Assembly (NCBI RefSeq): GCF_019175385.1
Contig: NC_083344.1
Coordinates: 61,132,782-61,196,781, forward strand
Direction of reading: 5' to 3'
Length of the DNA: 64,000 nucleotides
DNA from: Lycium barbarum
Taxonomy: Eukaryota > Streptophyta > Magnoliopsida > Solanales > Solanaceae
Shown: positions 22,613 through 33,244 of the stretch, in pieces
How the letters are laid out: each line of letters begins with the position of its first letter
Numbering within the stretch: the stretch's first letter is position 1
Made by a program: the position numbers and the translations under genes
Notes under the pieces: model-generated
The model's database searches: none
What the model saw: only the letters and a program-made list of their open reading frames with translations
What the model was told of the DNA's origin: nothing

Positions 22613-25525
22613 ATGTGTTCCCGGAAGAGCTTCCAGGCCTTCCTCCCGAGCGAGAGATCAATTTTTGATGTGTTGCCAGACACTAATCCCATATCTATTC
22701 CTCCCTATAGGATGGCACCCGCAGAGTTCAAAGAGTTGAAGCAGCAATTGAAAGACTTGCTTGAAAAAGGCTTCATTAGGCCTAGTTCATCCCCGTGGGG
22801 AGCACCCGTATTGTTCATCCGGAAGAAGGATGGCTCCTTGAGAATGTGCATTGATTATCGGCAATTGAATAAAGTGACGATTAAGAACAAGTATCCCCTC
22901 CCGAGTATTGATGATTTATTTGATCAATTGCAAGGTGTCAAGTTGTTTTCAAAGATTTATTTGAGGTCCGGGTATCACCAAGTAAGAGTTCGGGAGAAAG
23001 ATATCCCTAAGACAGCTTTCAGAACAAGATATGGCCATTTCGAGTTCCGAGTAATGTCGTTTGGGCTAACTAATGCACCGGCAGTGTTTATGGACTTAAT
23101 GAACAATGTATTCAGGCCTTTTCTGGATCTATTCGTGATTATATTCATCGATGATATCCTAGTGTATTCTAGATCCGAGGCGGAACATGCGGATCACTTG
23201 CGTATTGTCCTTGGAGTTCTTCGAACCCGAGAGTTATTCGCGAAGTTTTCCAAATGCGAGTTTTGGTTGAACTCAGTGGCATTTCTGGGCCACATTGTTG
23301 CAGCTGACGGTATTCGAGTGGATAGCCACAAGATTGAGGCAGTGAAGACTTGGCCAAGGCCCACGACCCCTACGGAGGTTCGTAGCTTTTTGGGCTTATC
23401 AGGTTATTACAGAAGATTTGTTGAGGGTTTCTCTTCTATTTCTGCACTGCTCACCAAGTTGACTCAGAAGTCAGCTAAGTTTCAATGGACAGATGCTTGC
23501 GAGCGTAGTTTCCAAGAGTTGAAAGATAGATTGACTTCAGCCCCAGTCTTGACACTTCCAGAGGGATTGGAAGGATATGTTATTTGCTGTGATACTTCAG
23601 GTGTCGGGACAGGTTGTGTATTGATGCAAAGTGGTAAGGTGATTGCGTATGCTTCTAGACAATTACGAAAACATGAACAGAATTATCCTACCCATGATTT
23701 AGAATTAGCCGCAGTGGTCCACGCATTAAAGATATGGCGACATTATTTGTATGGTGTCCATGTGGATGTTTATACAGTTCATAAGAGCCTTCAGTATATC
23801 TTCAAGCAGAAAGAGTTGAATTTGCGACAACGACGATGGCTGGAGTTGCTAAAGGATTACGATGTTGAAATCATGTACCACCCCGGAAAGGCTAACGTTG
23901 TGGTTGACGCTCTTAGCCGCAGATCCATGGGAAGTCTAAGTGATGTACGACCAGAAAAGAAAGAGATGGCCCGTGAGCTTCAACAGTTAGCGAGCCTAGG
24001 AGTCCGAGTAGTGGACTCAGGTAGCAGCGGAGCTACTATTCAGAATTCAACAGTTTCATCGCTAGTAGCGGAAGTAAAAGAGCGACAATATGAGGATCCC
24101 ATGCTAATGCAGTACAGAGATACACTCCCTCAGAAGGAGGAGTCATCATTTGACATTTCGGAAGACGGAGTTCTCCGATGTCGAGGCAGGTTATGTGTTC
24201 CCGATGTGGCAGGTCTACGCCATCAGATTTTGAGAGAAGCTCATTGTTCCCGTTACTCCATTCACCCCGGAGCGACGAAAATGTATCATGATCTTAAGTC
24301 CGTATATTTGTGGAATGGTATGAAGAAAGATATAGCGGAATTCGTGGCTCAATGTCCTAATTGTCAACAGGTGAAAATCGAGCACCAAAAGCCGGGTGGA
24401 TTATTGCAAGCTATAGAAATCCCGACGTGGAAGTGGGAAGTGATTAATATGGATTTCATTTCAGGCCTACCCCGTTCTCGACATAAATATGATTCCATAT
24501 GGGTGATCGTGGATAGACTCACTAAATCAACTCATTTCTTACCGGTCAGGACGACCTATGTGGCTGAAGATTACGCAAAGCTTTATCTTAAAGAGATAGT
24601 GAGACTCCACGGTGTTCCAGTATCTATTATCTCTGATAGGGGAACTCAGTTTACAGCCAAGTTTTGGGAGTCCTTCCAAGAGGGTCTAGGGACCCAAGTG
24701 CGCCTAAGCACGGCATTTCACCCACAGACCGATGGGCAAGCTGAACGTACTATTCAGACTCTTGAAGATATGTTACGGGCATGTATGATAGATTTCGGAG
24801 AAAATTGGGATGACCATTTGCCACTCATTGAGTTTGCTTACAATAACAGTTATCATTCTAGCATTCAAATGGCGCCGTATGAGGCTTTATATGGGCGAAA
24901 GTGTAGATCCCCGATTGGGTGGTTTGAAACCGGAGAAGCTAAGTTGATAGGGCCAGATTTGGTCCAGCAAGCAATAGAGAAAGTTAAGCTCATACAAGAT
25001 CGGTTGCTAGCGGCTCAAAGTCGTCAGAAGTCCTATGCGGATAATCGTCGAAGAGACTTAGAGTTCGAAGTGAAAGATTGGGTATTCTTGAAAGTGTCGC
25101 TGATGAAGGGCATGATGAGATTTGGCAAAAAGGGGAAGCTCAGTCCTCGGTATATTGGGCCATACGAAATTGTGCGCAAAATAGGCAAAGTGGCCTATGA
25201 GCTAGATCTACCTCCAGATTTGGAGTCAGTCCATCTAGTATTTCATGTCTCGATGCTTCAGAAGTGTGTTGGAGATCCTACGAGGATCGTCCCAGTGAAT
25301 GATATTCAAGTGACAGAAAAGTTAACTTATGATGAAATACCCATTGCCATATTAGATAGGCAAGTACGGAGACTTAGAAACATGGAAGTGGCCTCAGTTA
25401 AGGTCTTATGGAGGAACAACAATTGAGAGGAAATGACGTGGGAAGCAGAAGAGAGTATGCGATCCAAATACCCACATTTATTTCAGCCCTTGGAAGAAGT
25501 CCAAGATGAGACGTCAAAATCATAA
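22613..25525 (+). pseudogene. RE-D pol: reverse transcriptase, RNase H, integrase and chromodomain-like end
   Basis: A long open stretch of 937 codons, then an opal at 25424-25426, then ~33 more codons to 25525. RT has [40 protein letters not shown] and FIDDILVYS. However, [10 protein letters not shown] is [10 protein letters not shown], so one catalytic Asp is lost. RNase H has YTVHKSL where YTDHKSL is expected, losing an active-site Asp. Integrase looks intact: HHCC zinc site ([18 protein letters not shown]), then Asp in MDFISGLP, Asp in SDRGTQFT and Glu in [18 protein letters not shown] motif and a chromodomain-like tail ([17 protein letters not shown], stop, EEMTWEAEE) follow. Lineage: Ty3/gypsy chromovirus. 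Confidence 0.92.
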
Positions 25526-25697
25526 GGTATGCATGTTTTCCTTTTATACATTCAGGTCGTGTGTGGCCAAATTTATAGTGCTGTTGTATTATTGCCCTGT
25601 GAGGCATTGCTATTGTGGGTTGTTGCGATAGGGTGTTAGTGCCACATTACAGAGGAAACTCTGGCGATTTTTTTTTTATAGAATTCCCCAAGCCTTT

Positions 25698-25733
25698 AAC
25701 ATTCGAGGACGAATGTTCCTAAGGGGGGTAGAA
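25698..25733 (+). promoter_or_regulatory. RE-D polypurine tract with upstream hairpin
   Basis: AACATTCG-AGGA-CGAATGTT (25698-25717) forms a perfect 8-bp stem with a four-base loop. The purine tract with six G follows at once and ends at the 3' LTR (25734). Confidence 0.88.
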
Positions 25734-28224
25734 TGTTACACCTCGAAAAATTTTCCGTTGGTCCGCAAGAGAACGAACTAGTGATGAATATGAGTGCATG
25801 ATGTCTATGAGCAAGAAACGACGTTTGATGACCTTAGGCGAGATTTCGAAAGTATCGATGTGAGACGAGGAAGTTGGCTAAGTTAAGATGAGATACAAGG
25901 TGAGCACTGCCTGTGCATGGACGGGGGTGATTAAAATGAGAAGTCTAAGAAATATGGGAAGTTGCAGAATTGCAACTGCCCAGTGGTCGTATATTGCAAA
26001 ATACGGACCGTAAAGTGCAATACGGTCAGTAAACTTGCAGTCGTAAACTGCCATGCAAAAGCTTCAGCTTTCTGCCCAGTGGTCGTAAAGTGCAAATACG
26101 GACCGTAAACTGGTATACGGTCCGTAAACTGCCAGGTCGTAAACTGGCATGCCAAACTTCAACTTTCTGCCAGCCGAGGAAATGGTTAAATACGACCAGG
26201 TGGACGGACCGTAAAGTGATTTACGGCCCGTAAACCATGGTCGTAAACCACCATGAAGGCAGCCCAGCTTATGGTTCTGGAAATGGTTAATTACGCCCAT
26301 GGAGGACGAGCCGTATAGTGGAATACGGGTCGTAAACCTCCATGGACGACCACTGTTCACCCAGCACAGATTTTTCAATTCATTAAATATGAGGATCAAG
26401 ACTTGTCTTATTTCATTACAACATTACACCACTTCTCTCTAAAACTTCTCTCTACATTTATTATATGAGTTTTCAAGGCTTATAAGCCATCAATTACATT
26501 AAGACAAGTAAATCAAGGATAAGGGAATCATCAAGGACCATCCAAGTCAAGAAATCCAAATGGAGAAAAACTAGAGTTTTGCTCAAAGAGGAGTATTATC
26601 AACCAAAGCTTGTTCCTACAACTTCTAAGGTAAGATTCATGATTTGTACAAGATGTTTAAGGTATTCGAGAATTAAAATACATGGATTGTAGAAAATGTG
26701 GTCAACTAGGTCATGAATGATGAATAGTGACATTTTGAGAAATAGTTTGAATTGAGTTATGAATGTTGTTGTGTTGTGATATGAATGTGTTATAAATGGT
26801 ATTAAGATCGTGAACTGGACACTTTAGACAAATGGACGAAGTTGGGTGTTATGACCATGAATGTGGGAGAATTAGAAGAAAATTGAGAAATCTAGATAAT
26901 GTGGATGATGTGAATGACTAATGGCCATTGTCATGATATTAATGAAGGTATAAATGCTAGCATTGGAAGGGAACGTGCAAGTGTAGAATAGTTCGACGGA
27001 AAGGTATGTGAGGCTAACCCTTCTTTCCTAAGGCATGGTTCTTGGCCAAATTCCTAATTCCTCTATATGAGAATGTTGTCTTCACATGGTTGACTTTCTG
27101 AGCTCATAAGCTCACGACCCTTGATATGTACTATGATTATACTATGTTCCTCGTATGACGAGTAAGTCTATAATGTAGATGTAACGATAATGATGAGGAT
27201 AGTAATGATGATGAGAGTAAAATGAGATTAGAGATGCTTACGAGCTATGATATATGTATATGTATGCCTATGAAGGGCTATGATAAGACCCCGAGCTTAT
27301 GATGTCGGGTAAGACTATATGTATATGACTATGTATAAAGTATGTATACAATTACGAAACGCGCGCACACCTCTGCAGATGGTACGGATAACCCTGACGC
27401 CTTGGTCGGGCCAGGTATGTATGATCTTGAGCCTTGGTTGGCCAAGTATGTATTACACACCGATCCTACGAGGTTGGGTATGCTATGTAAATACTATGTA
27501 TATGATATGACCATGTATATAATATGAATATGAGTGTGATAAGACTTAGTAAGGGCATGTATACGAATATGAACACAAAGTGGTATGACTATTATTATGG
27601 GATACGAACGACGATGTATGCAAGTAAGCGACATGATGATGATGATATTACTGTCTCCCCTCTATGCTATTTCATATGATGTCTATTATGCTTCTATATT
27701 GATGTTGATCATGCTTTACATACTCAGTACATTCTTCGTACTGACGTCCTTTTGTTTGTGGACGCTGCGTCATGCCCGCAGGTGCACAGGGAGACAGACT
27801 TGATCCATAGCTGCTTATTCAGAGATTGCATAGTAGAGCTCCATTTCTTTCGGAGCCGTAGCTTTTGGGTACTTATTCTTTTGTGTATATAATTATGGGC
27901 ATAGCGGGGTCCTGTCCTGCTCATACGATATGTCATACTCTTAGAGGCTCATAGTCATGTGTATGTGGGTAGAGATGTTCGGCCATGTCAACCCATGTTT
28001 TGTATATCTTTTGTTAGCCATGTCGGCCTTGTACTTATGATGTGGCATAGATGCCTATGATATGTTAAATGATGATGGTCGTCTAATGGGATCAATATGA
28101 TTAACGATAAGAAAAGCACGAATTGACTTATGGTTCACATAGATGTTATGTTATGTACGATAAGGGGGTGCCCGGGTGGGGTAGCACCCGGTGCTCGTCG
28201 CGGCCCCCTAGCCGGGTCGTGACA
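25734..28224 (+). repeat. RE-D 3' LTR (2491 bp)
   Basis: It runs from TGTTACACCTCG to GGGTCGTGACA. U3 holds a dense array of TACGGACCGTA palindromes (25985-26350) just before the presumed start region. A TGCGCGC-type GC block and CCTTGGT repeats occur near 27357-27480. The twin hairpin is at 27725-27764, and its second stem is CGTCC/GGACG. Next to it ATTAA (28225-28229) is the target duplication copy; LTR F elsewhere (33945-33952) has the uninterrupted TTATTAAATC. Confidence 0.9.
25985..26350 (+). promoter_or_regulatory. ACGGACCGT palindrome array, RE-D 3' LTR
   Basis: At least ten occurrences of ATACGGNCCGTAAA or half-sites (GGTCGTAAACTG, GGTCGTAAAGTG), partly as ~55-75-base tandem blocks. 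It lies upstream of the AT-rich TTAAATATGAGG start region. The same architecture with TATACGGTCCGTATA cores is in RE-E and solo H. Confidence 0.6.
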
Positions 28225-29994
28225 ATTAAATCTCGTTTGAATGACTTTGAATAAGTATTTGAACTTGTGAGTGGCGATGTTGGTTTGAATGTATGTAGTT
28301 GAATTGAATATAAATGGAAAATTGTCGACTTATGTAGGAAAGAGTTACTAACGTCGTAATGCATTTTGAATTTATTATTGATGTTGTTAATATGGTTGTT
28401 CGGATTGTTGTTTAAGATTTAGCCGAGTTGAATTCTCGGGGATGGTTATATTTATAGGGGAAATGCTGCCAAAATTTCGGCAGATTATAAATGAGTTTAT
28501 TTGAAAGACTAAGACAAGGATGTGATGACGAGTCTAATGATTTTATCGATTCTCTTGAATGTAGACTAGCAAGCTTGGATGAATAAGCGTAGCTAATAGG
28601 GCGTGGAGCAGGTATGTTAAGGCTTGTCCCTTTCTTTCAAAGGCATGATCCCGATGTTATGATTTCATAATTGTTTCCATATTCTCCTTGTTTTCAAAAA
28701 TTAGATGTTTACGATTTCAAGGCATGATTCCTTCACGATAACCCGTCAATGTTTTCCAAGAATGTCAGTATTTTTCCATAACAAAGGTTTATGGTATTGT
28801 AAGTTTTTATGACAATAACGATGGATATGTTTTACAACGACATTGATGATGTCGAGGATGAGAATATTTCTATGATGGCTATGATAAGAATGGTTTCATG
28901 TTTGAAAGGTACTTGATGTGATCATTGCTTTGATTTTCCAAAAATGGCTTCTGAAAAGTTCGTAGAAAGTTCTGTACTTCAAACGTCCATAACTTTTTCA
29001 TACTAACTCGGATTAACTCAAAACATGGTTATGATCTTATTCTATGTCCTCTTAACGCTGTTATTCGTTGCTAGTCTCATCTTTTGGTAATCGTTCCTTC
29101 AAGGTGAGACAAAGTCATGATGATTGTTCCATAATATATTCAGAGGTTACCGACCTTACGTCACTCCGATAGATATACGACTTTCTTTGGGCTCTCATGC
29201 ATGCTGAATATATGACACGTGTATATGATATATGTACATGTATATGGGGGATATGGGGAAAAGGGAGATATGTTGCATTGCCACCTGGTCAGCTGGCGTT
29301 ATCATCCCAGACGCGGGATGCCTGGACGCGGGACATATGTGGGGCCGACGTTGATCATGATATGATATGATATGATATGATATGATATGAAGGCTCAGCA
29401 TGCATGTCTTCCGCCCTCAGGGGCACTCACATGTACAGGTTTCTCTTTCATCCTATAATATCTTATATGTTTCTCTTTGTTATTGTCTATACCTGTGTCT
29501 CCTATTGTATTATTGTTCATGCCTTACATACTCAGTACATTGCTCGTACTGACCCCCCTTTCTTCGGGGGGCTGCGTTTCATGCCGCGCAGGTACACCCA
29601 GATGAGTTGAAGCTAGTATAGAAGATATTCCAGCGAAGTTGGTAGACTCCACTTGTTCCTGGAGTGCTACCGAGTCAGAGTATATGTGCTATGATGTTTT
29701 GTTCGAAGTTAGAGACTTTGCAGACAAAGTCGTGGGTATAGAGTGTCGGTATTGTAAACGGCTCCACCAGCCGATGTGTCATCTTATGTTATGTTATGAA
29801 GTTCACGTGATTACAGATTCCATTTGATCTGAGTACGAGGGAAAAGAAAGATTCTGAAAGCTTACTATGTATTTCGTTCTTATTCGATTTAAGGGTCCAA
29901 AGATATTATGCATGTAATAAGAGTCAGCGGGTTCGCTCGGCTCCGAGTATGGGGTCGGGTGCCCATCACACCCTAGTAAAGTCGGGGTGTGGCA
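28225..29994 (+). repeat. RE-F 5' LTR, 3' part only
   Basis: It matches 33947-35712 closely. Its 5' part is expected left of the window, separated by RE-D. Hairpins: GTCTCATCTT/AAGGTGAGAC (29074-29110), CAGTAC/GTACTG (29533-29551) and CCCCCC/GGGGGG (29553-29571). A short TGATA run is at 29356-29391, next to paired GACGCGGGA units. It ends GGCA (29991-29994), where the 3' copy has the expected GACA. Confidence 0.9.
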
Positions 29995-30081
29995 AAGTGG
30001 TATCAGAGCAGGTCGTCCTAGGGGTTGTCTGCAAAGTCGTGTCCGGTAGAGTCCTGTTTATAGGTGTGAAGCCGGCCACAT
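29995..30081 (+). promoter_or_regulatory. RE-F primer binding site and leader hairpin
   Basis: TGGTATCAGAGC at 29998-30009. The leader hairpin at 30064-30081 is GTGTG-AAGCCGGC-CACAT, with palindrome GCCGGC in place of the GCGCGC of other families. Confidence 0.85.
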
Positions 30082-30853
30082 TTATAAACAGGAGGCTGCA
30101 GGGCATCTAGGGATTGTTGACCTTCTTTCTGTCTTAGATCGTGCGATAGAGCCAAGTCATAGGAAAAATGGAATTCCTTATACAAGCCTTGTATATGACG
30201 GAAGAAGGTGAGAAGCGATATGGAAAGTCACCGGGGTAAGTATTGTTATTCTGTTCTGTTACCTAAAACTGGAGGCTCTGGATGGATAAGATGTGTCGTA
30301 TACATATGTATGCCCTGTAAGGTATTGTCGATATCTGCTGCGTACAGATTTGGAATAGTAAGGATTGCAAAGGAGATTCTGCCCAAATGGATACGCCTAA
30401 CAGGAAGAAGCATGGAAAGGAAATACTGTAAATAGGCAATAAGTGAGATGCGTTGTTTCAGAAAGGTTATGGATTTGTTATGACACGAAGAATAATAGCG
30501 AGAAAGACGATTAGCAGCCCAGAGCATTAAAATGGATAACGTTCGAGGCTTAGTAGGAGCATGGTCTGCTAAAGGATTCAGAGAAAGACGACAATTAGTT
30601 TTGCTGTGGATTATTAGGTAAGGATGGTGAGTGGAAGTCCGAACTGGCTAATAATCGGGTATGTATAAGTAACGACGACGAAGGCAAATTTGTTACCATC
30701 AGGAATCTGGGAATCTAGGACGAAAGGCAGTGTTACACGAAGGTGAAGGGTAAAATAGTAATTGTAAAGGAGAAAGACGTGTTACGAAAATGTTTCGGAA
30801 TCTGTAAGACTTCGACTTGTTCCAGAACATGTAATAAAGGTCATGCGAGGAAG

Positions 30854-30966
30854 TGGACGCGGTTATATCAGCATTAGGGCATCGGATTTCATCAAAGTTT
30901 CGAGGTTAAGCGTGCTAAGGTGAGAGCAATTTTACGATGGGTGACCCCCTGGGAAGTATGCAAGAA
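30854..30966 (+). pseudogene. 5S rRNA-derived segment in RE-F internal region
   Basis: Nearly collinear with plant 5S rRNA over its whole ~118-base length, in the sense direction. Recognisable blocks in order: ATATCAGCATTAGGGCA (5S: ATACCAGCACTAAAGCA), CGGATTTCATCA (CGGATCCCATCA), GGTTAAGCGTGCT (AGTTAAGCGTGCT), GAGAGCA, and GATGGGTGACC then CCTGGGAAGT (the last two as in 5S). By eye about three quarters of positions agree; the RNA polymerase III internal control region is the best kept part. Confidence 0.82.
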
Positions 30967-31166
30967 ATTCTACATATCCAGACATAAGAGACAAATGAGA
31001 AGCTAGGGTAGCCTAAGGGAAACTAGAGTATATGGGATGGTTGGAGGCCATAAGAAGACGCGTAGGACGAGGCAGACTAGACTGGAGAAGAGACAAAAAG
31101 TGTGTCATAGCTTTGGAAATTTGGATAGGCTTGAATAGCGCTTGGGAGTATTCTGTGGGCTAGTTG

Positions 31167-31168
<2 letters not shown>

Positions 31169-31201
<33 letters not shown>
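31169..31201. repeat. (TA)n microsatellite in RE-F
   Basis: About 16 TA units. It produces spurious Tyr/Ile-rich ORFs on both strands. Confidence 0.95.
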
Positions 31202-31204
<3 letters not shown>

Positions 31205-32745
31205 TGTGTCGGATATCCCACATATGATTGTATCGGTGGACATGCGAGTTCCAGCAACCGGCGCCACGGTAAGGAAGGCATTGATCACGCAAAGGTACCG
31301 AAGTTCGAGTGACAGCAAGAATAAATGGTACAAGTGTTGCAAAGTAAGATGCTATTATTTTACTATAGGATAATATTGGAAATTCTAGTATAACGATATT
31401 TGGAAAAGAAAGAGAGTGAGTAGATGGAAAACAAAGAGATCAAAGTGTCGAAAGGAGGTGAAAGGTAAGAAACCTCAGTAAGTGAAGCTCCCGAGAGAAA
31501 TTACCGGCAAAGCGCGAGACTATTTGGGTAAGAACTCAAAGTAGGCATGTGAAAAGGGATAGAGTGTGGTAAAAGGAAACAAAGAGAAAGGTGTGGAGTT
31601 CGAGGGCCGATTCCAATAAGTAGGGCTAAGGGAATAGTAACCACGACAAGGAGTGTGAAGTAAGAGAAAAGAATGATTAGGCCTTGTGACGATGTTAGAA
31701 GACTCCGGCCCTTGAAAGGTATATAAAGGAATAAAATGTGCAGCTATATTAATGTGCTTACCTCGGACATGGAAGTGTTTTCCTGAAAGGATGACTTAAG
31801 AATAGGACAGATTGGTGCGTTTAAAGGAATATTTCACGAACTTCAGAGACGATACTGCAGATACCAAGAGAAAGAAAAGTGCCCGAGGAGGAAAAAACCC
31901 AAGGATAGTTAAGGAGGAAAATAGGAAAGGTATACTAACGGGTTAGTCGAAGGAATAAGAAGGACATATGGGAGTAAGAAGGGTACCTTAACAAGTTAGC
32001 GGCAGGAATCCGGGTACGCATCGAGGAAAGAAAAAAAAACAAGGATAGTGGGTCGACACTGTTGATTGGGAAATTAATGGCGTGGAATAAGATATCATGC
32101 GAAGTCTGAAGGTTTTGATCTTAGAAGAAATGGAGATGAAATGCAAGGAACGTACGGGGGAGACCGCCCGATCATAACATCGTAAATATAGTTAAGGGTT
32201 TGATGAACGAGGACAAAGAGAGTGTAAGCTGTAAGGATTCTATGCTGAGGGCAAAAGTAGTAAGACACTCGAAAAATATGGATGCCCAGCTGCAGCACAA
32301 ACGCGTAGCTAAGAAGAATTACAAGCAAGTGAGCTAAGCAAGTGAAAGGACGAATAGTGGATGGAAAGGTATTGAAATGTGGACAAAGGGATGACATAGA
32401 CAGAAAGTAAAAGAAAAACTTAGGATAAGAAGTTTTCGATATGTTAGGCACAGAGTTGGAAGGAAGATGAGGAATAAGGTATAAACGAAGACTTCGTAGA
32501 AGGACTGTTGGCGTATAAGGAGCCCCTTAAAGGGGGGAAGACCATATTATATTAGGCCAAAAAGGGATCACAATATTTTTAAGTACCAGAAAAGGAAACC
32601 CATGACGTGGAATGAGGACTCGTGTAAAGACCCAGGAGTTTGAGTATAAGGAGAATAGGGTGAGGGATAAGGAATGGTCATAAAGAGAAGAACGACTATA
32701 AAATGGACCCTCCCGAAGTATTATGACACCCCATAAGATCAGTTG

Positions 32746-32781
32746 AACATTCGAGGACGAATGTTCTAAAAGGGGGGAGGA
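32746..32781 (+). promoter_or_regulatory. RE-F polypurine tract with upstream hairpin
   Basis: AACATTCG-AGGA-CGAATGTT at 32746-32765 is identical to the hairpin of RE-D. An A/G tract with six G follows (32770-32781) and ends at the LTR. Confidence 0.88.
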
Positions 32782-33206
32782 TGTTATATCCCGTATTTTG
32801 TACGTTCAGATATTTCAAGGTAGTCGTGGTAAGTTAAGGGAATGACCATCTTCCAAAATTATTTTAATGTACAAGTTGGTTATGAATATTATTTATGAAC
32901 ATTATTAGTATGGAAATACTGAGAGAGGCTAAGGGCAAAAAGGGAAATTCGCAAAGTGGCCCATGGTAATAATGTGGAAGGCTAGGGGTAAAACGGGAAT
33001 TTCACAAAAATTCAAGAGAGTTCAAGAAGGGGGCCATTTGGCCGTGTAGTGTGTGTGTGTGTGTGTTTGTGGGTCCCACCCCTTTTATGGGCTATGTAAT
33101 TATATATGGACCAAAGCTTACACGGCAAGACTCAAGTATTCATCTTTATTTTAAAGAAAATTCAAGAAAGGTGGAGAAGGGATATGTGTCCACTTGGTAT
33201 TGGAGG

Positions 33207-33244
<38 letters not shown>

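Larger units (their letters stand above)
30082..32781 (+). mobile_element. RE-F internal region, non-autonomous (LARD-like)
   Basis: About 2.7 kb of purine-rich sequence between leader and polypurine tract. The longest plus-strand ORFs are under 80 codons and match no Gag or Pol motif; the acidic ORF of RE-1 and RE-A is not found either. It contains a full-length 5S-like segment (30854-30966) and a TA microsatellite (about 31169-31201). I recognise nothing else. It probably depended on a chromovirus partner. Confidence 0.75.

Noticed and set aside
30208..30435. 75-codon ORF after the RE-F leader as a gag remnant
   Set aside because: No Gag motif, no similarity to RE-D gag or to the acidic ORF of RE-1, and an antisense ORF of similar size exists.
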